A stretch of 64,000 nt of DNA from Gemmatimonadota bacterium (GTDB lineage: Bacteria > Gemmatimonadota > Gemmatimonadetes > Gemmatimonadales > GWC2-71-9): the NCBI GenBank assembly GCA_003222115.1, contig QHUL01000054.1, positions 1-64,000 of the forward strand, read 5' to 3'. Below are positions 1 to 8,620 of this stretch, in pieces. The notes under the pieces are model-generated. The model had not been told where the DNA came from and did no database searches. It saw only the letters and a program-made list of their open reading frames with translations. Position numbers and translations under genes: made by a program. The stretch's first letter is position 1. Every line of letters begins with the position of its first letter.

Positions 1-326
1 TACTGCTCATTTTCTGTGTCGACCCGCACGGTCTCAGACCCAGTGCCCGTGTTGGTGCTGAAGGTGGCAATCAGCGCATCGCACGCAGTGCCGTTCCACA
101 CACAGATCTCGACTTCCAGTGTCAGACCGCTGACGAACGACCCCGTGAAGGTCGGCGCCGAGACCATGGGTGGAAGGAAGTAGAACCCTGGCGTACCTGT
201 GCCGTGGCCCGCATCGGAGATCTCGAACTGCGGCCTCCCGGGCGCCGGGGCAGTCGCGGGCTTGTCCTCGCAGCCTAGGGCGAAGAGGACTGCCGCGAGC
301 GAGGTACCTAGCGTCAAAGGTCTCAA
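1..326 (-). CDS. Putative secreted lipoprotein, N-terminal part (truncated by window edge)
   Basis: The minus-strand reading frame is open from a TTG at 326 to the window edge (about 108 residues seen). The start is chosen because AGAGAGGA lies 7 bases upstream; an in-frame GTG at 374 has no good ribosome site. The N-terminus is a short basic stretch, a hydrophobic core and the lipobox A-L-G-C, so Cys19 should be lipidated and the protein anchored in a membrane facing the periplasm or surface. After a Pro/Ala-rich linker comes an extracytoplasmic segment containing G-F-Y-F-L-P-P-M, then a beta-rich stretch with two cysteines. I do not recognise a catalytic domain; a beta-sandwich surface protein is only a guess. 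The lipoprotein call is firm, the function unknown. Confidence 0.6.
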   Translation of the reverse strand, partial: MRPLTLGTSLAAVLFALGCEDKPATAPAPGRPQFEISDAGHGTGTPGFYFLPPMVSAPTFTGSFVSGLTLEVEICVWNGTACDALIATFSTNTGTGSETVRVDTENEQ

Positions 327-676
327 GAGACCGTCCTCTCTTCTCGAACGCGTGTGGGCCGCCTCAGCGCGCACCAATGAGTGTGATCTTCCCTCGGCCC
401 GACACTACTTGCTCCCATACCGGCTCGTCTCGCTCGAAGGTGCGCGCCTGTTCTGGTGGGTGCCAGCCCGTGTCGCTATCGTCTGCGAGACAACTAGTTA
501 GCCGGAGTGTCGACCGCTGCAGTCGACCTCGATGTGGGCAGGGCGAGGTTCTCGCCTGGCGTCCGTTCACCCGGGCCGATATCGTGAGGAGTACCACCTG
601 GAACAGTACGTTGCTAAGTTGGGGAGTCGCTTGGAGGCGCTGCGCGCGCCATATCGTGTTGTTGATGTAGAATCCC
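327..676. other. Gene-free stretch upstream of tRNA-Gly
   Basis: About 350 bases without a convincing gene. Short open frames on both strands have Arg/Ser-rich shadow-like translations and no ribosome sites. It must hold the promoter of the divergent lipoprotein gene and that of the tRNA, but I see no clear -35/-10 pair for either. A small inverted repeat (GTCGAC, 7 bases, GTCGAC) lies near 510-530. Nothing else stands out. Confidence 0.5.
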
Positions 677-748
<72 letters not shown>

Positions 749-778
749 CTGCCGCAAGCTGAGAGCCCCTCGCTGGCT

Positions 779-807
779 GGCGTCGCGGCCTCGACGCCTT
801 CATATTT
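779..807 (+). terminator. Possible intrinsic terminator after tRNA-Gly
   Basis: A perfect 7-bp stem, GGCGTCG/CGACGCC, with loop CGGCCT is followed by TTCATATTT. It lies 30 bases after the tRNA and ahead of the radical-SAM gene, where a terminator is expected. The T tract is broken, so strength is uncertain. Confidence 0.4.
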
Positions 808-885
808 ACATGTTCGGAACTTTCGGCCCGCGTTGAAGTTGCGACGTCAGGCCTCACAAACTCCTTGAAGGTTGGAGTCGCAGCA

Positions 886-2166
886 GTGATTCGCGTCCAC
901 TCGGTGGCGCCGGACTCGCTCGGGGCCGCGTTGGGGCTCGTCCCCGGAACGGAGCTCCATGCGGTCAACGGCCGCTCGCTGGAGGACTTCCTCGACTGGG
1001 AGTTCCTGACGGCGGACGACCGTTTCCTGCTGCAGGCCGCGCTGCCGACGGGCGCAGCGATCGAGTACGACGTCGAGCGGCCCGAGGGGCTGCCGCTGGG
1101 GGTGACGCTCGAGCCGCCCCGCATCCGCCGCTGCGCCAATCACTGCGACTTCTGCTTCGTGGACGGAAACCCCCAGGGGATGCGCCAGGCGCTCTACATC
1201 CGCGACGACGACTACCGCCTCTCCTTCCGCTATGGCAATTTCGCCACGCTCACGAATCTCAAGCCGTGGGACGTCGCGCGGATCGTCGAGTACCGGCTGT
1301 CCCCCCTGTATGTGTCGGTGCACGCCACCGACTCCGTGATCCGCCGCTGGCTGCTGCGGAACCCTGAGGCCCCGGACGTCGTCCCCCAGCTCCGCATGCT
1401 CGGCGAGCAGGGCATCCGCTTCCATGCGCAGATCGTGCTGGTCCCGGGGGTGAACGACGGCGCGGTGCTGGTGCGGAGCCTCGCGGACCTGTACGGGTTG
1501 GGCGAGCCGATCCTGTCCGTCTCCGTCGTCCCGGTCGCGCTCACCGAGTTCTCCAAGCACCACCTGGTGCGCCAGCCCACGGGGGAGGAGTGCCGACGGG
1601 CGCTGACGACGGTGGGCGAGTGCGCCGCGCGCGCCCGGGGCGAGCGGGGATTTCCCTGGTGCTACGGAGCGGACGACCTCTACCTGCAGGCCGGAGAGCC
1701 GCTCCCGCCCGCCGAGTGGTACGGCGAGTTCGAGCAGCGTGAGAACGGGGTCGGCGCGGTCCGCTATCTACAGACGCGGATCGCCGCGGCCGGGGACCGC
1801 TTCGAGGAGCTCGCCGGCAAGCGGGTGGGCGTCGTCACCGGAACGGCGATGGGCCCGCTGATGCCGCAGGTGCTGGCGGGCCTCGCCGCGGCCACGGGAG
1901 CGCGGTTCGAGGTCCTGGCCTTGGAGAACACGCTGTTCGGCTCCTCCGTGACGACCGCGGGGCTGCTGCCGGCGACCGCGATCCGCGCCGCGCTCGCGCC
2001 GCGGGCCGACTTGGACCTGGCGCTCGTACCGGCCGAAGCGGTGAACGACGATCTGTTGTTCATGGACGGCGTGGCGGCGCACGACCTCGCGGCCGGCCTG
2101 CCGATGCCGCTGAGGCTTTCCTATGACTTCGCCGACGCGCTGGCGCAGCAGGGGGTGCCGGTATGA
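886..2166 (+). CDS. DUF512 family radical SAM protein
   Basis: A 426-residue protein started at GTG 886, preceded by GGAG at an 8-base gap; an upstream TTG at 865 is less likely. It has a PDZ-like N-terminal stretch (residues 1-70), then the iron-sulphur motif C83-x3-C87-x2-C90 (context R-R-C-A-N-H-C-D-F-C), a radical-SAM barrel and a C-terminal DUF512 region. The family's reaction is not known to me. Its position directly before der, overlapping by ATGA, recurs in many bacteria and hints at a role linked to ribosome assembly or a shared ancient operon. The family call is firm; the function is unassigned. Confidence 0.88.
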   Translation: MIRVHSVAPDSLGAALGLVPGTELHAVNGRSLEDFLDWEFLTADDRFLLQAALPTGAAIEYDVERPEGLPLGVTLEPPRIRRCANHCDFCFVDGNPQGMRQALYIRDDDYRLSFRYGNFATLTNLKPWDVARIVEYRLSPLYVSVHATDSVIRRWLLRNPEAPDVVPQLRMLGEQGIRFHAQIVLVPGVNDGAVLVRSLADLYGLGEPILSVSVVPVALTEFSKHHLVRQPTGEECRRALTTVGECAARARGERGFPWCYGADDLYLQAGEPLPPAEWYGEFEQRENGVGAVRYLQTRIAAAGDRFEELAGKRVGVVTGTAMGPLMPQVLAGLAAATGARFEVLALENTLFGSSVTTAGLLPATAIRAALAPRADLDLALVPAEAVNDDLLFMDGVAAHDLAAGLPMPLRLSYDFADALAQQGVPV

Positions 2167-3494
2167 TGGGCCTGCCCACGGTGGCCATCATCGGCCGGCC
2201 CAACGTCGGTAAGTCCACGCTGTTCAACCGCATCATCGGCGGGCGCGAGGCGATCGTGGACGCGCGTCCGGGCGTCACGCGCGACCGCCACTTCGCCCGG
2301 GCGGAGTGGAACGGCAAGCGCTTCTGGCTCGTGGACACGGGCGGCCTCGTGCCGGGTGCCACCGATGCGCTGAACCGGGCCATCCGCACCCAGATCGAGC
2401 TCGCCATCGCCGAGAGCGATTTGCTGCTCTTCCTGGTGGACGTGGAGCAGGGGGTCCACCCCGCCGACCTCGAGATCGCTCAGTACCTGCGCCGCGCGCA
2501 GCGGCCGGTCTTGCTGGTCGCGAACAAGGCGGACCACCTCCCCGACGACACGCGCCACCTCGCCTTCTACGAGCTCGGGCTGGGCGACCCGTTCCCCGTG
2601 TCGGCGGCGGTGGGGAAGGCGAGCGGCGACCTGCTGGACCAGGTGGTGGCGCTGCTGCCGGCGCCCGGCGCCCACGAGGACGACGAGGCGATCCACGTCG
2701 CGGTCGTGGGTCGACCCAACGTGGGAAAATCGAGTCTCGTCAACCGCTTGCTCGGCCGCGAGCGGCTCGTGGTCGCGGAGGAGCCGGGCACGACGCGTGA
2801 CGCGATCGACACGCCGTTCGCATACGACGGCCGCCGGCTCGTGTTCATCGACACCGCGGGCCTGCGCAAGCGCAGCAAGGTGGCGGACGACATCGAGTTC
2901 TACTCCACGCTCCGCAGCTCCCGCGCGATCGAGCGCGCCGACGTGTGCATCCTGGTGGTGGACGCGCTCGATGGCGTGCACGTGCAGGACCTCAAGATCG
3001 CGAACGAGGCGTGGGACAAGGGCACGGGGCTGATCGTCGCCGTGAACAAGTGGGACCTGATCGCGGAGAAGGAGACGAACACGGCGGTGCGGGGCGAGCG
3101 GGAGCTCGTGGCGCGGGCCCCGTTCCTCGAATTCATCCCGTTCCTCTACGTGTCGGCCAAGACGGGCCAGCGCGTCCCTCGCCTGCTCGAGCTCATCGTC
3201 ACCGTGGCCGAGGAGCGGCAGAAGCGCGTGCCCACGTCCGAGGTGAACCGCGTGCTCGAGACGCTGGTCGAGCGGCAGCAGCCGCCCCAGCCCGTGGGGG
3301 AAGGGGTGCGCCTGTTCTACGCTTCGCAGATCGGCACGGCGCCGCCGCGCTTCGCCGTCGTGGCGAACCGGCCCGACGCGATCCCGGAGTCGTACACGCG
3401 TTACCTGTTGCACGGGTTCCGTGAGGCCTGGGAGTTCACGGGCGCGCCGGTCACGATCAAGTTCCGGCGCAAGCGCCAGACGGCCCAACGGTGA
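2163..3494 (+). CDS. der: Ribosome biogenesis GTPase Der (EngA)
   Basis: 443 residues, the usual length. Two GTPase domains in tandem each carry a P-loop, G-R-P-N-V-G-K-S (about residues 11-18 and 182-189), with D-T-G-G / D-T-A-G switch motifs and N-K-x-D specificity motifs (N-K-A-D; N-K-W-D). The basic C-terminal KH-like domain follows. Der acts in maturation of the 50S subunit in the cytoplasm. The ATG overlaps the previous stop (ATGA) and plsY starts within its own stop codon (GTGA), so translation of all three is probably coupled. Confidence 0.97.
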   Translation: MMGLPTVAIIGRPNVGKSTLFNRIIGGREAIVDARPGVTRDRHFARAEWNGKRFWLVDTGGLVPGATDALNRAIRTQIELAIAESDLLLFLVDVEQGVHPADLEIAQYLRRAQRPVLLVANKADHLPDDTRHLAFYELGLGDPFPVSAAVGKASGDLLDQVVALLPAPGAHEDDEAIHVAVVGRPNVGKSSLVNRLLGRERLVVAEEPGTTRDAIDTPFAYDGRRLVFIDTAGLRKRSKVADDIEFYSTLRSSRAIERADVCILVVDALDGVHVQDLKIANEAWDKGTGLIVAVNKWDLIAEKETNTAVRGERELVARAPFLEFIPFLYVSAKTGQRVPRLLELIVTVAEERQKRVPTSEVNRVLETLVERQQPPQPVGEGVRLFYASQIGTAPPRFAVVANRPDAIPESYTRYLLHGFREAWEFTGAPVTIKFRRKRQTAQR

Positions 3495-4099
3495 CGCTCG
3501 CCCTGTGGATCCTCGCCGCCTACCTGCTGGGGGCGACGCCCACCAGCTATCTCGCCGCCAAGCTCGGCCGCGGGATCGACCTGCGGCAGCACGGCTCCAA
3601 GAACCTCGGCGCGACCAACGTGTACCGCGTGCTCGGCTGGAAGTACGCGATCCCTGTCGGCCTCATCGACGTGGCGAAGGGCGCGGTGCCGGTCGTCCTG
3701 TTCGGGCGCTGGGCGGCGGGCCCCGCGTGGCTGCCCGTGGCCCTCGGTATCGCCGCGGTGATGGGACACGTCTACTCGCCCTACGTGCGCTTCCAGGGCG
3801 GCAAGGGCGTGGCGACCGCCGCGGGGATGTTTCTGGCCCTCGGGCCGCTCGCGCTCGCCATCTCGGTCCCCGTCTGGGGCCTCACGCTGTGGCTCACGGG
3901 CTACGTCTCGGCCAGCTCGCTCCTCGCCGCGGCGCTGTTCCCGCTGTGGGTGCGGCTCACCGAGCCGGGCGCGCGGCCCACGTTCTGGGCGGCCGTCGTG
4001 CTGGCGCTCTTGATCGTCTACTCGCATCGGGCCAACATCCGACGGCTGCTCGCGGGAACCGAGAGCCGGTTCAGAACCCGAAGAGGAGTGGCGACGTGA
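3491..4099 (+). CDS. plsY: Acyl-phosphate:glycerol-3-phosphate acyltransferase PlsY
   Basis: 202-residue multi-spanning membrane protein. It has the three conserved PlsY loops: the G-S-K-N-L-G-A-T-N loop near residue 36, G-H-x(7)-F-x-G-G-K-G-V-A near 94-110, and a late Ser/His-containing loop. It transfers an acyl group from acyl-phosphate (made by PlsX, at 47183-48190 here) to glycerol-3-phosphate, the first step of phospholipid synthesis. The next gene, gpsA, supplies the glycerol-3-phosphate, so the pair forms a short pathway unit. GTG start overlapping the der stop. Confidence 0.95.
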   Translation: MTLALWILAAYLLGATPTSYLAAKLGRGIDLRQHGSKNLGATNVYRVLGWKYAIPVGLIDVAKGAVPVVLFGRWAAGPAWLPVALGIAAVMGHVYSPYVRFQGGKGVATAAGMFLALGPLALAISVPVWGLTLWLTGYVSASSLLAAALFPLWVRLTEPGARPTFWAAVVLALLIVYSHRANIRRLLAGTESRFRTRRGVAT

Positions 4100-4108
4100 T
4101 CGTGTATC

Positions 4109-4199
4109 CCCAGGCCGAGGCCTGGGCTCGGCCCGACACAGCCCTAAAGGGCGCTGCCCTTCAGGGCAGCGCTGCGCCGAGCCCACCCTTCAGGGTGGG
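4109..4199. repeat. Nested palindromic structured element before gpsA
   Basis: Five inverted repeats lie within 91 bases: CCCAGGCC-GA-GGCCTGGG (4109-4126); an outer pair GGCTCGGC (4125-4132) with GCCGAGCC (4176-4183); inside it GCCC-TAAA-GGGC (4141-4152) and GCGCTGCCC-TTCA-GGGCAGCGC (4151-4172); then CCCACCC-TTCA-GGGTGGG (4182-4199). Repeated TTCA/TAAA tetraloops and the absence of a T tract argue for a mobile palindromic unit (REP-like) rather than a terminator. It separates plsY from gpsA, otherwise the loosest junction in this operon. Confidence 0.75.
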
Positions 4200-4226
4200 G
4201 AAACCAGGGCGTGGGAACGTGTGGGG

Positions 4227-5228
4227 ATGACCCGTATCGCGGTTATCGGCGGTGGTGCCTGGGGCACGGCGCTCGCCGACCTGCTGGCCCGCAAGGGCGA
4301 GACCGTCACGCTGTGGGCGCGCGAGCGGGAGGTGGTGGAGAGCATCAATCGGGAGCATCTGAACCACCTGTTCCTGCCCGACGCCCCGCTCGCGCCGGAG
4401 CTGCGGGCGGAGGCCGATCTGCAGACCGCGGTGCGCGGCGCGGAGGTCGTGGTGTCGTCCGCGCCGTCGTTCGCCGTGCGCGAGACGATGGCGCAGGCCG
4501 CGTCGTCCGTCGGGGCAGGGGCGCTCATCGTGAGCGTTTCGAAGGGGCTCGACCCCGAGCGTCTGACGACGCTGTCGTGCGTGCTGGGAGACGTCCTGGC
4601 GCCGGGAACGGCGATCGCCGTGCTCTCGGGGCCCTCGTTCGCCCGGGAGGTGTACGATCGCCAGCCGACCGCCGTGGTCGCGGCGTCCCGCGACCCCGCC
4701 GCCGTGCAGCGGGTGCAGCACGTGCTCGCCACGGGCTACTTCCGCGTGTACACGACCAGCGACGTCCTGGGCGTGGAGCTGGGTGGCGCCTTGAAGAACG
4801 TGATCGCCGTCGGGGCAGGGATCCTCGAGGGGCTGGGACTCGGGCACAACACGCGCGCGGCCCTGCTGACGCGCGGCCTCGCCGAGATCGCGCGCCTCGG
4901 CGTGACGCTGGGCGCCGATCCGCTCACCTTCGCGGGGCTCGCGGGGATGGGTGACCTCGTCCTCACCGCCACGGCGACGCTGTCCCGCAACTACACGCTC
5001 GGGATGGAACTGGGCAAGGGGAAGTCGCTCGAACAAGCCCTGGCGGGTCGCTCGTCGGTCGCGGAGGGCGTGAGCACGGCGCGATCGGCGGTGGCGCTCG
5101 GCGAGCGCCACGGTGTCGAACTGCCCATCGCCCGCGAGGTGGCCGCGGTCCTGTTCGAGAGCAAGTCGCCCCGACGGGCCGTTGCCGACCTCATGGAGCG
5201 GGAGCTGAAGGCCGAGCACTGGCGATGA
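4227..5228 (+). CDS. gpsA: NAD(P)+-dependent glycerol-3-phosphate dehydrogenase
   Basis: About 333 residues from ATG 4227 (GTG 4221 in frame is an alternative). N-terminal Rossmann motif G-G-G-A-W-G-T-A-L-A; the central S-G-P-S-F-A-x-E segment; catalytic Lys in G-A-L-K-N-V-I-A; then the substrate-binding N-T-R-A-A-L-L-T-R-G segment. It reduces dihydroxyacetone phosphate to sn-glycerol-3-phosphate for PlsY. The structured repeat lies immediately upstream and could affect its expression. The stop overlaps the next ATG (ATGA). Confidence 0.96.
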   Translation: MTRIAVIGGGAWGTALADLLARKGETVTLWAREREVVESINREHLNHLFLPDAPLAPELRAEADLQTAVRGAEVVVSSAPSFAVRETMAQAASSVGAGALIVSVSKGLDPERLTTLSCVLGDVLAPGTAIAVLSGPSFAREVYDRQPTAVVAASRDPAAVQRVQHVLATGYFRVYTTSDVLGVELGGALKNVIAVGAGILEGLGLGHNTRAALLTRGLAEIARLGVTLGADPLTFAGLAGMGDLVLTATATLSRNYTLGMELGKGKSLEQALAGRSSVAEGVSTARSAVALGERHGVELPIAREVAAVLFESKSPRRAVADLMERELKAEHWR

Positions 5229-5602
5229 GCGCCCCCTATCCGGTGCAGGAATTCTTCTCGATCGGCGAGGTCTGCCAGCTGACGGACCTCAAGCCGCACG
5301 TCCTGCGCTACTGGGAGAGTCAGTTCCGGTTCCTGAACCCGGCGAAGAACCGCTCGGGCAACCGCGTGTATCAGCGGCGCGAGATCGAGCTGATCATGCT
5401 GGTCAAGCACTTGCTGTACACCGAGAAGTACACGATCGAGGGCGCGCGCCAGAAGATCGAGCAGTACCGCCGCTCGGGCGAGCTGAAGCCGGAGGCGCGC
5501 CGAGCGCTCGCCACACAGACCGTGAAGGACCTTCGCAGCGAGCTCAAAGCCGTGCTCGCGATCCTCGAGGGCACAGCCCCGCCCAATGCCGGGGCGCGCT
5601 GA
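5225..5602 (+). CDS. MerR family transcriptional regulator
   Basis: 125 residues with an N-terminal MerR winged helix: F-S-I-G-E-V-C then K-P-H-V-L-R-Y-W-E, ending in the R-x-Y-Q-R-R-E-I wing. A helical segment follows (residues 75-115) that would pair as the dimer coiled coil. There is no metal-binding cysteine cluster and no large effector domain, so it is the short type found in housekeeping operons rather than a metal sensor. Regulon unknown. It overlaps gpsA by 4 bases and the next gene by 17. Confidence 0.85.
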   Translation: MSAPYPVQEFFSIGEVCQLTDLKPHVLRYWESQFRFLNPAKNRSGNRVYQRREIELIMLVKHLLYTEKYTIEGARQKIEQYRRSGELKPEARRALATQTVKDLRSELKAVLAILEGTAPPNAGAR

Positions 5603-6305
5603 GGACGGCGCCGCCGTCGCCGTCGTCATCCCGGCCTACGAGGCCGCAGACACAATCCCGGGGGTCGTCAGCGGAGTGCTGCGAGCCCTCCCTGGGGCCG
5701 CGGTCTATGTGGTCGACGACGGCTCGCGTGATAAGACCGGTGATAAGGCCGGGGAAGTGGGAAGGGGGAAGGGGGTCACGGTGCTCGCCCATCCTCGCAA
5801 CCTCGGCAAGGGCGCGGCGCTGCGGACCGGCATCGCCCGAGCGCTCGCGGACGGAGCCAGGGTCGTGGTGACACTCGACGCGGATGGCCAGCATGCGCCG
5901 GCGGAGCTGCCGCGGCTGCTCGCGCCGCTCGCCAGTGACGAGGCTGACCTCGTGCTGGGTGCCAGGGTGCGAACGGCCGCCATGCCGTGGCGGCGGCGCT
6001 GCACCAACTGGCTCTCCGCCGCGCTCGCCTCCCGCATCGGCGGCCAGCCGATCGCCGATGCGCAGACGGGCTTCCGGGCGTTCTCGCGGGCCGTCGCCCA
6101 CGCTGTGCGGCCTGCGGGGTCCCGCTACGATTTCGAGACGGCGTTCCTGCTCCAGGCGCTCGCGCGCGGATTTCGCGTCCGCTCGGTCCCGGTAGCGACC
6201 ATCTACGATGGCGGGGGCAGCCACTTCCGCTCCTGGGCGGACAGCTGGCGCCTGGCCCGCGTGTTCGCGCGCTATGGGCGCCGCGTCCTCCTGGGGGCGC
6301 CATGA
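5586..6305 (+). CDS. Family 2 glycosyltransferase (DPM1/DPG synthase-like)
   Basis: 239 residues, GT-A fold. V-V-I-P-A-Y-E-A near residue 13, V-V-D-D-G-S-R-D for the nucleotide, T-L-D-A-D-G-Q-H-x-P for the metal, and a G-A-R / Q-T-G-F-R-A-F acceptor region. It most likely transfers a sugar from a nucleotide sugar to polyprenyl phosphate or a lipid at the cytoplasmic face; there are no C-terminal membrane segments. The substrate cannot be read. It starts inside the merR 3' end and its stop overlaps surE (ATGA). Confidence 0.85.
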   Translation: MPGRAEDGAAVAVVIPAYEAADTIPGVVSGVLRALPGAAVYVVDDGSRDKTGDKAGEVGRGKGVTVLAHPRNLGKGAALRTGIARALADGARVVVTLDADGQHAPAELPRLLAPLASDEADLVLGARVRTAAMPWRRRCTNWLSAALASRIGGQPIADAQTGFRAFSRAVAHAVRPAGSRYDFETAFLLQALARGFRVRSVPVATIYDGGGSHFRSWADSWRLARVFARYGRRVLLGAP

Positions 6306-7051
6306 AGATCCTGATCTCCAATGACGACGGGATTCTCGCCCGCGGCCTCGGCGTGCTCGCCGAAGTCTGCAGCGCGCTGGCGCAGGTCACCGTCGTGGCG
6401 CCCGACCGCGAGCAGAGCGGCACGTCGCACTCGCTCACGCTCCACCGGCCGCTCCGGGCCACGCGGCGCCCGGACGGCGCGTTTCAACTGGACGGCACGC
6501 CCACCGATTGCGTCATGCTGGCGCTCGGGGCGTTGATGCCGGAGAAACCGGACTTCGTGATCTCGGGGATCAACCACGGACAGAACATGGGGGAGGACGT
6601 GTTCTATTCGGGCACGGTGGCCGCCGCCATGGAGGGTCTCGTGGCCGGGGTGCCGAGCATCGCGGTGTCGTACGCCGGAGCGGACCTCGACCTGCTGGAC
6701 ACCCACAAGCCGGGCCTGACAGGGCTGCTGCGTCGCATCACGCAGGTCAAAGACTTCCCCAAGGAGACGCTCCTCAATATCAATCTGCCCGGCATCCCGG
6801 GCGACCAGGTGAAGGGCGTCAAGGTCACGCACCTCGGCAGCCGCGTGTTCAGCGAAGAGATCGCTCTCATGAAGGATCCGTGGGGGAAGGAGATCTACTG
6901 GATCGGCGGCGGCCGCATCACCTGGACGGGCGGCACCGAGTCGGATTTCCGCGCCACGGGCGACGGCTACATCTCGGTGACGCCGCTCCACATGGACATG
7001 ACGAACTACAAGCTCATCGAGGTCGTGCGCTCGTGGCTGGCCGGCGACTGA
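6302..7051 (+). CDS. surE: 5'/3'-nucleotidase SurE
   Basis: 249 residues. The metal site is visible as N-D-D-G (Asp8, Asp9), the Ser of the R-E-Q-S-G-T-S-H-S loop, and Asn of G-I-N-H-G-Q-N. The D-G-T-P-x-D-C substrate loop is also present. SurE dephosphorylates nucleoside monophosphates and is a stationary-phase survival protein. Its pairing with pcm (next gene, overlapping by 19 bases) is a widespread arrangement, which supports both calls. Confidence 0.96.
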   Translation: MKILISNDDGILARGLGVLAEVCSALAQVTVVAPDREQSGTSHSLTLHRPLRATRRPDGAFQLDGTPTDCVMLALGALMPEKPDFVISGINHGQNMGEDVFYSGTVAAAMEGLVAGVPSIAVSYAGADLDLLDTHKPGLTGLLRRITQVKDFPKETLLNINLPGIPGDQVKGVKVTHLGSRVFSEEIALMKDPWGKEIYWIGGGRITWTGGTESDFRATGDGYISVTPLHMDMTNYKLIEVVRSWLAGD

Positions 7052-7701
7052 GCCCGTCCGGCGACAGCTACGCGGGCTACCGCGCGCGCCTGGTCGAGAC
7101 GCTGCGAGCCCGAGGAATCCGCGACCTGGCCGTCCTCAAGGCGTTCGCGGAGACACCACGCCACCTCTTCGTGCCGGCGGCCGTGCGCCATCGCGCCTAC
7201 GACGACACCGCGCTGCCGATCGGGAACGGCCAGACCATCTCCCAGCCCTTCACCCAGGCCCGCTATCTTGAGGCGCTGAAGCTACGGGGGCGGGAGCGGG
7301 TGCTCGAGGTCGGGACCGGTTCCGGCTACCAGACGGCGCTGCTCGGCGCCCTGGCGGAGCAAGTGTTCAGCGTCGAGCGCGTACCCAGCCTGGCGCTGGC
7401 GGCGCAGCGGTCGCTGCGGGAGGCCGCCGTGGCGAACGTGTCGGTGCTCGTCGGCGACGGGACCCTGGGCTGGAGCGGCTACGCCCCCTACGATGCGATC
7501 GTCGTCGCGGCGGGGGGTCCCGAGATCCCGCCGCCGCTCGTCGAGCAGCTGGCGCCGGCGGGCCGGCTGCTCGTCCCGCTGGGGAAGCGGGGCGCGCAGA
7601 CACTCACCTTGGTCGAGCGCGACGGTGCGACGCTTCGCCGCACCCCCCTGGGGGGCGCGCGCTTCGTTCCCCTTGTGGGGGAGCACGGCTTCGATGCTTG
7701 A
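7033..7701 (+). CDS. pcm: Protein-L-isoaspartate O-methyltransferase
   Basis: 222 residues from GTG 7033, the only plausible start codon in frame near the expected N-terminus. The active-site loop G-N-G-Q-T-I-S-Q-P-F and the SAM-binding motif E-V-G-T-G-S-G-Y-Q-T-A are intact, with V-G-D-G and a late P-L-G segment. It methylates isoaspartyl residues to start repair of aged proteins. Translationally coupled to surE; the next gene overlaps by 8 bases. Confidence 0.95.
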   Translation: MAGRRLSPSGDSYAGYRARLVETLRARGIRDLAVLKAFAETPRHLFVPAAVRHRAYDDTALPIGNGQTISQPFTQARYLEALKLRGRERVLEVGTGSGYQTALLGALAEQVFSVERVPSLALAAQRSLREAAVANVSVLVGDGTLGWSGYAPYDAIVVAAGGPEIPPPLVEQLAPAGRLLVPLGKRGAQTLTLVERDGATLRRTPLGGARFVPLVGEHGFDA

Positions 7702-8338
7702 ACAGTTCATCCAGTGGCTGCTCGAGCGGTTCCGCGACCTGGGCTATCCGGGCATCGTGGTGCTCATGGCCATCGAGTCGTCGTTCCTGCCGCTGCCGAG
7801 CGAGCTCGTGATGCCGCCCGCAGGCTACCTCGCGGCGAAAGGAGAGATGAGCTTCGTCGTCGCCGTCGCCTGCGGTGTCGTGGGAAGCATCCTCGGGGCG
7901 CTCGGCAACTACGGACTCGCCCGCTGGCTGGGGCGGGCCTTCTTCGTGCGACTCGGGAGGTACGTGCTCGTCACCAATAAGCGCCTGGACCGGTCCGAGC
8001 GCTACTTCGCGGACCACGGCGAGATCAGCACGTTCATGGGGCGAATGATCCCGGTCGTGCGGCACCTGATCTCGATCCCCGCGGGGATCGCCCGCATGAA
8101 GCTCGTCAAGTTCGTCGCGTTCACCGGCCTTGGAGCCCTGGTGTGGTGCACCATCCTCACCTGGATTGGATGGTTCATTGGGAGCCGCGAGGACGTACTG
8201 CTCGAGGTGCTGAACCAAGAGGCGAGCCGCTACGCCGCCCGCGCCCTGGTCATCCTCCTCCCGACTCTGGCGATCCTGGCGGGCATTTACGCTTGGTGGT
8301 ACCGTCGGCGGGCGGCTCAGCAGAACCGCGAGGGGTAG
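7694..8338 (+). CDS. DedA family inner-membrane protein
   Basis: 214 residues. Features of the DedA/SNARE-associated family: an amphipathic re-entrant stretch with E-S-S-F-L-P-L-P-S-E near residue 32, the G-x(2)-L-G-x(2)-Y segment, G-R-M-I-P-V-V-R-H near residue 117 and about four to five membrane segments. These proteins act in membrane homeostasis; some members flip polyprenyl phosphate or phosphatidylethanolamine. Nothing in the sequence picks a substrate. A second family member lies at 38159-38761. Confidence 0.88.
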   Translation: MLEQFIQWLLERFRDLGYPGIVVLMAIESSFLPLPSELVMPPAGYLAAKGEMSFVVAVACGVVGSILGALGNYGLARWLGRAFFVRLGRYVLVTNKRLDRSERYFADHGEISTFMGRMIPVVRHLISIPAGIARMKLVKFVAFTGLGALVWCTILTWIGWFIGSREDVLLEVLNQEASRYAARALVILLPTLAILAGIYAWWYRRRAAQQNREG

Positions 8339-8344
8339 CGCCCG

Positions 8345-8617
8345 ATGGCCGCTCACCGGTACCTCGTGTTCGGCAGGGTGCAGGGTGTGGGTTTCCGCTG
8401 GTTCGTGTTGCGCGAGGCGCAGCGCCTCGGCCTGCGCGGGTTTTGCAGCAACCTGCCCGACGGCACGGTCGAGGTCGTGGCAGAGGGCGAAGACGCCGCG
8501 CTCGCGCAGCTCGAGCGCGCTCTCAGGCGAGGGCCACCGGCAGCGCGCGTGCAACGTGTGGAAAAGCTCGACGTTCCACATGAGGTCGGCGTCCCGAAGA
8601 CCTTTGAGATCAATTGA
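8345..8617 (+). CDS. acyP: Acylphosphatase
   Basis: 90 residues, the usual size. The phosphate-binding loop G-R-V-Q-G-V-G-F-R carries the catalytic Arg, and the catalytic Asn is in the [11 protein letters not shown] motif. It hydrolyses carboxyl phosphates such as acyl-phosphate and 1,3-bisphosphoglycerate. Lying downstream of plsY, it could also act on acyl-phosphate, but that is speculative. Confidence 0.95.
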   Translation: MAAHRYLVFGRVQGVGFRWFVLREAQRLGLRGFCSNLPDGTVEVVAEGEDAALAQLERALRRGPPAARVQRVEKLDVPHEVGVPKTFEIN

Positions 8618-8620
8618 TTG

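Noticed and set aside
668-673. TAGAAT as the -10 box of tRNA-Gly
   Set aside because: It ends 3 bases before the mature tRNA, so transcription would start inside the tRNA.
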